Below, piece by piece: positions 42,375 through 50,304 of a DNA stretch of 64,000 nt (its first letter is position 1; the number at the start of each line of letters is the position of its first letter). Both the position numbers and the translations under genes were made by a program. The stretch is from NCBI RefSeq assembly GCF_001889605.1, contig NZ_CP018171.1, positions 434,001 to 498,000 on the forward strand, in the 5' to 3' direction. The notes below the pieces were generated by a model. It did no database searches and was not told the origin of the DNA. It worked only from the letters and a program-made list of their open reading frames with translations. Source of the stretch: Aquibium oceanicum (GTDB taxonomy: Bacteria; Pseudomonadota; Alphaproteobacteria; Rhizobiales; Rhizobiaceae).

Positions 42375-43537
42375 CGGCCTTCTCCCGCCAGGACGCCTTT
42401 CGCGCCGATCGCCGCTCCCGCCGGCAGAGAAGCGATGTAGGCGGCGACGTCCTCCATCTGCGCCTCGTCCATGTGGCGGGCGACGTTGTGCATGATCTCG
42501 GCATAAGGCGACTGGGCTCGAACACCGTCATGGAAGAGCTGCAACTGGACCTTGATGTATCTCGCGGACAGCCCGGTCAGACGCGGAAACTGGTCGGATC
42601 TGTCGCCCGAATGGCAGGAGGCGCAGGGTGGGACGCGTTCCTTCGGTACGCCGTGCAGGGCAATCTCGCGCCCGCGTTCGATGCTTTCCGCGTCCGGTGT
42701 CCTCTGGACGGGACGGTCGGCCGGTCGGGCTTGAGAAAAATGCGCTGCAAGTTCGGCGATGGTCTCGGCGTCGAGACCCGTGGCGACCGTCTCCATCATG
42801 CCGCTCTGGCGCTGGTTCAGCCGGTACTCCTCCATCGTCCGGCGCAGATAGGCGGCGTTCTGGCCCGCGAGCGCCGGTACGAGACCGTCGACGGGGCGTG
42901 CGCCAGCCTCGCCGTGGCAGGTCGCACAGTAGCGCAGGAGACCTTCGCGAGTTGGCTCGAAGCCGACACCGAAATCGAGACCATGCTGCGGGCCGAAGGT
43001 CCCTCCGGTCTGGCCGGTCATCGCCGCGAACTCCGCCGGGCTGGTTTCAGGAAGGTGTTCCAGATAGGCGACGAGCGGCCATACCTCGTCTTCACGACCC
43101 TCGCCCGGCCAGGCCGGCATTCCGGTGAACTTGAACCCGTTCTGGACGATCCAGAAGAGTTCCGACGTGTCGAAGTCGTCGCGCACGTGATCGAGCGGCG
43201 GCGGCGTCGGGTACATCCGTTGCACTGCCGCCGAGCCGTCCCGCACGGGGCTTCCATGGCAAGGCGCGCAGCCGGTCGCGAAGTGGTTCGCTCCCAACCG
43301 GATGAGGTCTGGATCGGTGAGGTCGGGAGCCTCGGGTCCGCCGCGGCTGTGAAAGGCGATCGAGCGCCACAGGACCACCTTGATGACGTACTCCGTGATG
43401 GAGAAATGTCTCACGGATGCCGCGACGTTGTAGACGCCGGAGAGCACGAACCCCGCGGCGCCCATAATGCCGATGGCCGTGAAGACGATCAGGTAGAATG
43501 CTGTCCGTTGCGCCTTGAATTTCTTCGGTCGCCACAT
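42371..43537 (-). CDS. membrane-anchored triheme cytochrome c
   Basis: A 388-aa protein with one N-terminal transmembrane anchor (about residues 12-33) and three CXXCH sites: CAPCH (90-94), CATCH (204-208) and CASCH (305-309). A candidate axial Met is in FTGMPAW (residue 140). The last two domains resemble a diheme cytochrome c4. It is the second gene of the operon, two bases after the CtaG-like gene, and is the likely electron donor to subunit II. A diheme or triheme partner fused to a single anchor is unusual in caa3 operons. Confidence 0.87.
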   Translation of the reverse strand: MWRPKKFKAQRTAFYLIVFTAIGIMGAAGFVLSGVYNVAASVRHFSITEYVIKVVLWRSIAFHSRGGPEAPDLTDPDLIRLGANHFATGCAPCHGSPVRDGSAAVQRMYPTPPPLDHVRDDFDTSELFWIVQNGFKFTGMPAWPGEGREDEVWPLVAYLEHLPETSPAEFAAMTGQTGGTFGPQHGLDFGVGFEPTREGLLRYCATCHGEAGARPVDGLVPALAGQNAAYLRRTMEEYRLNQRQSGMMETVATGLDAETIAELAAHFSQARPADRPVQRTPDAESIERGREIALHGVPKERVPPCASCHSGDRSDQFPRLTGLSARYIKVQLQLFHDGVRAQSPYAEIMHNVARHMDEAQMEDVAAYIASLPAGAAIGAKGVLAGEGR

Positions 43538-43539
43538 GG

Positions 43540-44109
43540 TCAGGCCGGACCGTCATGCCAGGCGGGGGCTTTTTCGGTCTCGGACAGCCATCGCGCCACG
43601 ATCACCACCGCCGCGCCGATGTAGCTGAACGTGTATGCGGTGAGCATCAACAGGCCTGCGAGATGCTGGTCTTCCAGCGCCGAGCCGTCGGGCTGGATGC
43701 TGCTCGATGCGATATAGCCGGCGTAAAGCGGCCGCGGCGCAAAGGTGAACAGCGCGCCGAGAAGGCAGGACAGCTTGGCGGTGACGAGAAGCCCGCTCAG
43801 CGCGCCCCAGGGGCGCGTGCCGATCGCGCCCACCACGGCGGCCCAGAACAGAACGGAAGCGGCGAAGAGCGAGAAATGCATGGCGAGCAGGGCGGATGGG
43901 ATTTCCGCGGCGAATGCCAGGCCCGCCGGGAGGTGCCAGACCCACATAAGAACGATCTGAAGCACGACGGCCACGCCGAGAAACCTCGACGGCGAGACCC
44001 GATGCATGAACGAGACCCGGTGCATGAAAAAGCCGCGCCCCGCGAGAACCGCGGCGGGCGCGACGACGTTCATCGCCAAGATGTGCTTCAGCATGTGTTC
44101 GGTCAACAT
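43540..44109 (-). CDS. CtaG-like (caa3 type) cytochrome oxidase assembly protein
   Basis: A 189-aa polytopic membrane protein similar to the caa3_CtaG family, which supports copper-site assembly in Bacillus-type caa3 oxidases. It begins MLTEHMLKHILAMN and has five to six helices, with WHLPAGLAFAAE and TAYTFSYIGAAVVIVA. It is the first gene of the six-gene oxidase operon. Longer frames extend toward 44268 but lack family similarity. A symmetrical EcfG-like element lies just upstream at 44134-44160. Confidence 0.82.
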   Translation of the reverse strand: MLTEHMLKHILAMNVVAPAAVLAGRGFFMHRVSFMHRVSPSRFLGVAVVLQIVLMWVWHLPAGLAFAAEIPSALLAMHFSLFAASVLFWAAVVGAIGTRPWGALSGLLVTAKLSCLLGALFTFAPRPLYAGYIASSSIQPDGSALEDQHLAGLLMLTAYTFSYIGAAVVIVARWLSETEKAPAWHDGPA

Positions 44110-44133
44110 GCCGCCTGTTCCCTCATCGCTCGT

Positions 44134-44160
44134 GGAACAGGCCGCGGCGCGGTTTGTTCC
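44134..44160. promoter_or_regulatory. palindromic two-way EcfG-like promoter
   Basis: GGAAC (44134-44138), 17 bases, GTTCC (44156-44160). Each strand reads GGAAC-N16-TGTT. The minus side faces the oxidase operon 27 bases away; the plus side faces the secreted-protein gene at 44330. Confidence 0.5.
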
Positions 44161-44329
44161 GGGTGCAGAGACATTCTCGAACCAACGAGGGATCGAGCCG
44201 GTTTGGAGCGAACAAATCCCGCCCTGAAGGGTTGTCCCCACAAGGGGCTGTCGCTGCAGCATACGCAAAAAGAAGTGCGGGGCCTACCGAGACAGTCCCA
44301 CCCCGCCACCACAGATACGGGAGAGTAGA

Positions 44330-45457
44330 ATGAAACGTCTTTTGATGGCCGGCGCCAGTATTCTGGCAATCGGCATGACGCCAGCGATGGCCCAGAAAGC
44401 CGCCGGCGACCACAAGGGCACGACCGCCCAGTTGCAGATGAACTGCCCTGACTATACGGCCGAAGCGACCGGTCTGCGAAGCGAGGACATTCTCGACGCG
44501 ATCGACGATGCCGGCCGCAAGGATGGATCGGTCCGCGATGCGATGGGCGATCCGCCCGTCAATCCGGGTGCGAGTGCCGATGTCGCACGGGCGAACGATG
44601 ACGACCGGCAGCCTTCGGAGTGGCATCGCACGGGCGACAGGAACTGGAATGCCCAGGCTTCGCAGGAACGCAGCTTCAAGGATCTCGCGGAACTGCTTCC
44701 GATCCCCGACGTGTCCGACGAGGAGGTCGAGACCCGCGACCGGATGAATGACGGTCAGGATCGCACCGCCAGCACCGGCGGAATGCAGGAAGATTTCAGC
44801 GACATCATCGAAGAGGGCGAACAGGTCCCCGATGACATCGAGAAGTTCCAGGACAACAGGAAATGGAACCTCGGGGCAGGTCCCGGACAGGAGACGGTGA
44901 ACCGCCAGGATCGAACCGACCGCAATGGCCGCTCCGCCGCCCGCGACCGCGACGAAGACACCGGCCGGCAGGCACGTGATCGCGACGCGATGCAGGGCGA
45001 CAGTCAGGCCTCGCGCGACGAGACCTCGGATCGCCAGACCGCACGCGAGGAGCGCCGCGCCGAACTCGCGAGGCGTGCCCTGCGTACGGCGCGCTACGCG
45101 GTTCCGGATGCGCGTTTCAGCACCTACGAGTTCGAGATCGAGGACGGCAGGCGCGTGATCGAGATCGCCGGACGGAATCTCGAGAACGGGCGCCGCGTCG
45201 AGGTCGACGTGCTGCCGAACGGCCGCATCCATTCGATCGACCAGGCGGTTCCGCTCGATGCCGTTCCGGAATCGGTGCGCAGCGTCGTACGCAGCGAACT
45301 CGGTCGTTTCCGCGTCGCCCATACGACCCGCAGCCTGACGCGTGACCTCGACATCTACTACGAGTTCGCCGGCTTCTCGCAGGCCGGACGGCCGCTCGCG
45401 GTCAAGATCAGGGCGGATGGCCAGGACATGTCGGTTCGGTACATCGACCAGAGCTAG
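44330..45457 (+). CDS. secreted hypothetical protein with PepSY-like C-terminus (375 aa)
   Basis: Function unknown. A signal peptide (about residues 1-21, ending AMAQ) precedes a low-complexity, Asp/Arg-rich middle region with many RDRD and QDRT-like elements (about residues 50-250), then a C-terminal domain with YEFEIEDGRRVIEIAGRNLE and VEVDVLPNGRIHSIDQAV, reminiscent of PepSY-like strands. It is probably periplasmic or extracellular. It ends before a strong terminator at 45486-45520 and faces the two-way EcfG-like element. Confidence 0.7.
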   Translation: MKRLLMAGASILAIGMTPAMAQKAAGDHKGTTAQLQMNCPDYTAEATGLRSEDILDAIDDAGRKDGSVRDAMGDPPVNPGASADVARANDDDRQPSEWHRTGDRNWNAQASQERSFKDLAELLPIPDVSDEEVETRDRMNDGQDRTASTGGMQEDFSDIIEEGEQVPDDIEKFQDNRKWNLGAGPGQETVNRQDRTDRNGRSAARDRDEDTGRQARDRDAMQGDSQASRDETSDRQTAREERRAELARRALRTARYAVPDARFSTYEFEIEDGRRVIEIAGRNLENGRRVEVDVLPNGRIHSIDQAVPLDAVPESVRSVVRSELGRFRVAHTTRSLTRDLDIYYEFAGFSQAGRPLAVKIRADGQDMSVRYIDQS

Positions 45458-45485
45458 TCGCGCCACAAGCGACACCTTTCCGAAC

Positions 45486-45520
45486 GCGGCCCGGCCTCGA
45501 TAGCCGGGCCGCTTTCGTTT
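45486..45520 (+). terminator. intrinsic terminator
   Basis: GCGGCCCGGC, seven-base loop, GCCGGGCCGC, then TTTCGTTT. It lies 28 bases after the stop of the secreted-protein gene. Confidence 0.85.
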
Positions 45521-45588
45521 CCGGGGGTTGGAGGATGACGGATCGCCGAAACTTGCCTTCGGTGCCGTCATTGGCTACCCGAACCGGG

Positions 45589-47865
45589 ATGTCGAACTCG
45601 TTCCGCCTCGTCCTTGCAATCTTTCTGTCGGCGATCCTCACCTTCGGCTCGTGGTCGCTCGCGGGCGCCCAGGTTCTGCCGGGCACCGCAGCCCCCGCAG
45701 AGGAGGGCGCGGCCGGTACCGGCATCGACCCGGCTCTTGCCGAAGCCCTCGTCCAGGCGTTGGAGGATCCGGCAACGCGGGCAGCGCTGATCGAGTACTT
45801 GCGCGGCGCGGCCGGGGCGTCGAGACCCGCCGACACCGAACCAGCGCCCGCCGCGCCGACCCTTTCGCTGGCACAGCGCATCGGCGCCTACACGCAGGGT
45901 GCGGCCGAAGCGGCGTCGGCGGTCGGCATCCAGATCGTCCGTTCCGTCTACGGCCTCGCCGGGCTCCTGGAAGGCACGACCACGATCGGCTGGGAAGCCT
46001 TCGGTTCACTCGTGCTGCGGGTGATCCTCGTCGCGGCGGCGGCCTTTGCGATCTTCTATCTGCTGCGGCTCCTTGCCCGGCGACCCTTCGCATCGCTGGA
46101 GCGGCGTTCGGCAAGGGTCGGGACCGTCGGACGACTGGTCTATCGTCTGGCCGGCGGACTGATCGATCTCGCCATCATTCTCGTCTCATGGGCCGCGGGC
46201 TACGGCATCGCGCTCTTCACCGGCGCCGAGATGGGTCGCATGCAGGTCCAGATTGCCTATTTCCTCAATGCCTTCCTCGTCGTGGAGGCCACCAAGGTTG
46301 CGCTGCGTTTCCTGCTTGCGCCGCGGTATGGCGGGCTGCGCGTCCTGCCGATCAGCGACACCGAGGCGAACTTCTGGTATTTCTGGTGCGCGCGGCTGAT
46401 CGGCTTCCTCGGCTACGGCATCCTTTTCTTCGTTTCCTTCACCAATTCCACCCTGTCCTTCGCGGCGGGCCGCGGCCTGCGCATGGTGATCCAGATCACC
46501 GCGGCCGTGATGGCGATCGTCATCATCCTGCAGAAGAAGAACAAGGTCGGCGAAGCCATCCGCGACTACGGCGAGGGCCTTCCCGGCATTTCTTCGCGCC
46601 GCGCCCTCCAACTCGTGGGGGGTGTCTGGCACATCTTTGCCATCTTCTACGTCGTGGCTCTGTTCCTCGTCTCCGTCACCCGGCCCGACCGCGCGATGGA
46701 ATACATGCTCGTCTCGACAGCGCAGACGCTTGTCGCGATCGCGGCTGCGGCGCTGGTCATGGCGGTCATTCGCCGCGCGATCACCGGGGGCATGCGATTG
46801 CCGGAAGACCTGAAGGCGCGCCTGCCGTTGCTCGAGCGCCAGCTGAATCACTACGTGCCGACGATCCTGAAGATCGTCCGGTTCATCATCCTCATGATCC
46901 TGCTGCTCGCTGTGGTCGACATCTGGGAGTTGGTGGACGTCGTGGAATGGGCTGCCAGCGATACCGGATCATCGGTCATCGGCGGGTTGTTCGGTGCGTT
47001 CCTGACGATCCTGATCGCTCTGGTGCTGTGGCTGGCCGTCTCGTCGTGGATCGATTACCGCCTCAACCCATCCTTCGGAACGGTGCCGACGGCGCGGGAG
47101 CGCACGCTGCTGGCGCTGTTCCGCAACGCGGCGCTGGTCACCTTGATCGTGCTCGGACTGATGCTCGCCCTGTCGCAGATCGGCGTCAACATCGGACCGC
47201 TGATCGCCGGCGCGGGCGTCGCCGGCCTCGCCATCGGCTTCGGCGCCCAGAAGCTGGTGCAGGACATCATCACCGGCGTGTTCATCCAGTTCGAGAACGC
47301 CATGAACGAGGGCGACGTCGTCACCGTGGGCAGCACGACGGGCGTCGTCGAGAAGCTCACCGTCCGCTCCGTCGGCCTGCGCAGCGTCGACGGCAATTAT
47401 CATATCGTGCCGTTCTCGTCGGTCGACACCGTCACCAACTTCATGCGCGGCTTCTCCTACCACGTGGCCGACATCGGGGTGGCCTATCGCGAGGACATCA
47501 AGGAGGTTAAGCGCCTGCTCGGCGTCGCCTTCGAACGCCTGCGGGAGGGCGAGCACAAGGACGTCATCATCGGAGATCTGGAGATGTTCGGCGTCAACGA
47601 ACTCGGCGATTCCGCCGTCGTCGTGCGCGTGCGCATCAAGACGCTGCCGGGCTCGCAATGGGCCGTCGGTCGCGCCTACAACGAGGTGGTGAAGGAAGTG
47701 CTCGACGAGGCCGGCGTCGAGATCCCCTTCCCGCACCTCACCGTCTACATGGGCGAAGGAAAGGACGGCACAGCGCCGCCCTTGCGCGTCCGCTCCTCGC
47801 CGGGCGCGAAGAGCGAGCCGGAACGGCTGGTGGAAGCGATCGAGGATCCCGACCCGCAGGCCTGA
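45589..47865 (+). CDS. large MscS-family mechanosensitive channel
   Basis: A 758-aa inner-membrane channel of the large MscS class. A signal-peptide-like N-terminus (MSNSFRLVLAIFLSAIL) and an Ala-rich periplasmic region are followed by about ten helices. The pore region is GVNIGPLIAGAGVAGLAIGFGAQKLVQDIITG, then the beta domain NEGDVVTVGSTTGVVEKLTVRSVGLRSVDGNYHIVPFSSV. The start is uncertain: ATG 45535 has GGAGG but directly abutting it, and ATG 45589 gives a clean signal peptide. It converges on the malic enzyme with four bases between stops. Confidence 0.9.
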   Translation: MSNSFRLVLAIFLSAILTFGSWSLAGAQVLPGTAAPAEEGAAGTGIDPALAEALVQALEDPATRAALIEYLRGAAGASRPADTEPAPAAPTLSLAQRIGAYTQGAAEAASAVGIQIVRSVYGLAGLLEGTTTIGWEAFGSLVLRVILVAAAAFAIFYLLRLLARRPFASLERRSARVGTVGRLVYRLAGGLIDLAIILVSWAAGYGIALFTGAEMGRMQVQIAYFLNAFLVVEATKVALRFLLAPRYGGLRVLPISDTEANFWYFWCARLIGFLGYGILFFVSFTNSTLSFAAGRGLRMVIQITAAVMAIVIILQKKNKVGEAIRDYGEGLPGISSRRALQLVGGVWHIFAIFYVVALFLVSVTRPDRAMEYMLVSTAQTLVAIAAAALVMAVIRRAITGGMRLPEDLKARLPLLERQLNHYVPTILKIVRFIILMILLLAVVDIWELVDVVEWAASDTGSSVIGGLFGAFLTILIALVLWLAVSSWIDYRLNPSFGTVPTARERTLLALFRNAALVTLIVLGLMLALSQIGVNIGPLIAGAGVAGLAIGFGAQKLVQDIITGVFIQFENAMNEGDVVTVGSTTGVVEKLTVRSVGLRSVDGNYHIVPFSSVDTVTNFMRGFSYHVADIGVAYREDIKEVKRLLGVAFERLREGEHKDVIIGDLEMFGVNELGDSAVVVRVRIKTLPGSQWAVGRAYNEVVKEVLDEAGVEIPFPHLTVYMGEGKDGTAPPLRVRSSPGAKSEPERLVEAIEDPDPQA

Positions 47866-47869
47866 CCGG

Positions 47870-50152
47870 TCAGCTTCCCGCGTTGTAGGCGGCGATCGCG
47901 GCCATGTTGACGATATCGCTGTCCTTGGCGTTCAGGCTGACGATCTGGACCGGTTTGTTGAGCCCCACCAGCAGCGGACCGAGCACCATCGAGCCGCCGA
48001 GTTCCTGAAGCATCTTCGTCGCGATCGATGCGGAGTGGAAGGCCGGCATGACCAGCACGTTCGCGGGACCCGACAGCCGGCAGAACGGATACTGTCGCAT
48101 CAGCTTGGCGTTCAGCGCCACGTCCGCCGCCATCTCGCCGTCGTATTCGAAGTCGACCCGGCGCTTGTCGAGGATCTTGACCGCTTCCATGACCCGCTCG
48201 GACCGTTCGCCGGGCGGATGCCCGAAGGTCGAATAGGCGAGCATCGCCACGCGCGGCTCGTAGCCCATGCGCCGCGCGAAGTTCGCCGCCTCTTCCGCGA
48301 TGTCGGCGATCTGCTCCGAATTCGGCATGTCGTGCACCGCCGTGTCCGCCACGATGACGGTTCGCCCGCGCGCGAGCACGATCGAGGCACCGATCACCCG
48401 ATGGCCGGGCTTGGCGTCGATGACGCGGCGGATGTCGTCGAGCGCGGTCGAATAGTTGCGCGTGACGCCGGTCACCATGGCGTCGGCGTCGCCGAGCGCC
48501 ACCATGGTGGCGGCGAAATGGTTGCGGTCGTTGTTGATCAGACGCTGACAGTCGCGGAAGAGGTAGCCCTTGCGCTGCATCCGCTCGTAGAGATGGTCGG
48601 CATAGACGGCGTTGCGCCGCGACAGGCGGGCATTGATGATCTCGATGCCCGGCTTGTTCAGGTCGACGCCGGCATTGCGCGCGGTCTCCTTGATCTGCTC
48701 CTCGCGGCCGAGAAGGATCGCGGTGCCGAGCCGCTGGTTCACGTAGGAGACGGCGGCGCGCATGACCTGCTCCTCCTCGCCCTCGGCGAAGACGACGCGC
48801 CGCGGCTGGCGCCGCACGCGGTCGTAGATGCGCTGCAGCGTCGACGCGATCGGGTCGCGGCGGGCCGACAGTTCCTGCGCGTACTTCTCCATGTCGAGGA
48901 TCGGCCGGCGCGCCACGCCGGTGTCCATCGCGGCCTTCGCCACCGCCACCGGAATGGCGGAGATCAGGCGCGGGTCGAAGGGAACCGGGATGATGTAGTT
49001 GCGGCCGAACTTGGGTCGGTTGCCCTGGTAGGCGGCGGCGACGTCGTCCGGCACGTCCTGGCGCGCAAGTGCCGCCAGAGCTTCGGCCGCTGCCACCTTC
49101 ATGGCGTCGTTGATGGTGGTGGCGCGCACGTCCAGCGCGCCCCGGAAGATGTAGGGGAAGCCCAGAACGTTGTTGACCTGGTTGGGATAGTCGGAGCGGC
49201 CCGTCGCCATGATGGCGTCGGTTCGGATCTCCGCGACTTCCTCCGGCGTGATCTCGGGATCGGGATTGGCCATGGCGAAGATGACCGGGTCCTTGGCCAT
49301 GGACTGGACCATGGCGGGCGTCAACGCGCCCTTCGCCGAAAGCCCGAAGAAGATGTCGGCCCCGTCGAGCGCATCGGCCAGCGTGCGCTTGTCGGTCTTC
49401 ACCGCATGCGCCGACTTCCACTGGTTCATGCCCTCTTCACGGCCTTGGTAGACGACGCCCTTGGTGTCGCACAGGATGACGTTCTGGGGCGAGAAGCCCA
49501 TCGCCTTGACGAGCTCGATGCAGGCGATGCCGGCGGCGCCCGCGCCGTTGCACACGAGCTTCGCCGTTTTCATGTCGCGCCCGGTGATCTCCAGCGCGTT
49601 GATCAGGCCGGCGGCGGAGATGATGGCCGTGCCATGCTGGTCGTCGTGGAAGACCGGGATGTCCATCAATTCGCGCAGCCGCTGCTCGATGATGAAGCAC
49701 TCCGGCGCCTTGATGTCCTCGAGATTGATGCCGCCGAAGGAAGGCCCGAGGAAGCGCACGCAGTTGACGAACTCGTCCGCGTCCTCGGTGTCGACCTCGA
49801 GGTCGATGGAGTCCACATCCGCGAAGCGCTTGAACAGCACCGCCTTGCCTTCCATTACCGGCTTGGAGGCGAGCGCGCCGAGATTGCCGAGGCCGAGGAT
49901 CGCCGTGCCGTTGGAGATGACCGCCACCATGTTGCCGCGCGTGGTGTAGTCGAAGGCGCGGCTGGGGTCCTCCGCGATCGCCTTGACCGGCACGGCCACG
50001 CCCGGGGAATAGGCGAGTGACAGGTCGCGCTGGGTCGCCATCGGCTTGGTCGGGTTGATCTCCAGCTTGCCGGGCCGGCCCATGGAATGGAATTCCAGCG
50101 CCTCCTGAGCGCTGACCGACGGTCCCTGTTCGCTGGTGTCCTTGACCGGCAT
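47870..50152 (-). CDS. maeB: NADP-type malic enzyme with phosphotransacetylase-like domain
   Basis: Oxidative decarboxylation of malate to pyruvate. The 760-aa protein has an N-terminal malic enzyme domain (about residues 20-440) with AYSPGVAVPVKAI, PVFHDDQHGTAI and LVCNGAGAAGIACIE for the nucleotide, and a C-terminal phosphotransacetylase-like domain (about 450-760). That arrangement is typical of rhizobial Dme/Tme. NAD or NADP preference is not decided by what I see. The start at 50152 is supported by GGAGGGG eight bases upstream. Confidence 0.93.
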   Translation of the reverse strand: MPVKDTSEQGPSVSAQEALEFHSMGRPGKLEINPTKPMATQRDLSLAYSPGVAVPVKAIAEDPSRAFDYTTRGNMVAVISNGTAILGLGNLGALASKPVMEGKAVLFKRFADVDSIDLEVDTEDADEFVNCVRFLGPSFGGINLEDIKAPECFIIEQRLRELMDIPVFHDDQHGTAIISAAGLINALEITGRDMKTAKLVCNGAGAAGIACIELVKAMGFSPQNVILCDTKGVVYQGREEGMNQWKSAHAVKTDKRTLADALDGADIFFGLSAKGALTPAMVQSMAKDPVIFAMANPDPEITPEEVAEIRTDAIMATGRSDYPNQVNNVLGFPYIFRGALDVRATTINDAMKVAAAEALAALARQDVPDDVAAAYQGNRPKFGRNYIIPVPFDPRLISAIPVAVAKAAMDTGVARRPILDMEKYAQELSARRDPIASTLQRIYDRVRRQPRRVVFAEGEEEQVMRAAVSYVNQRLGTAILLGREEQIKETARNAGVDLNKPGIEIINARLSRRNAVYADHLYERMQRKGYLFRDCQRLINNDRNHFAATMVALGDADAMVTGVTRNYSTALDDIRRVIDAKPGHRVIGASIVLARGRTVIVADTAVHDMPNSEQIADIAEEAANFARRMGYEPRVAMLAYSTFGHPPGERSERVMEAVKILDKRRVDFEYDGEMAADVALNAKLMRQYPFCRLSGPANVLVMPAFHSASIATKMLQELGGSMVLGPLLVGLNKPVQIVSLNAKDSDIVNMAAIAAYNAGS

Positions 50153-50304
50153 AGGCTTGTCCCCTCCCAGGCCGCGCCATTGCGGCGCGTGCATGCTTCT
50201 TTTGTGGAGCACCCCGATTAAGGCTACACTTCGCCTCTGTAAATCGCCAAGCAGGAACGAGCGCACGCTTTCGTGCCAACCGCTCACAGCCGACGGCCCG
50301 CCCC

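Noticed and set aside
50266-50304. EcfG-type promoter for mutS
   Set aside because: GGAAC is present near 50273 but no NGTT follows at 16-17 bases.
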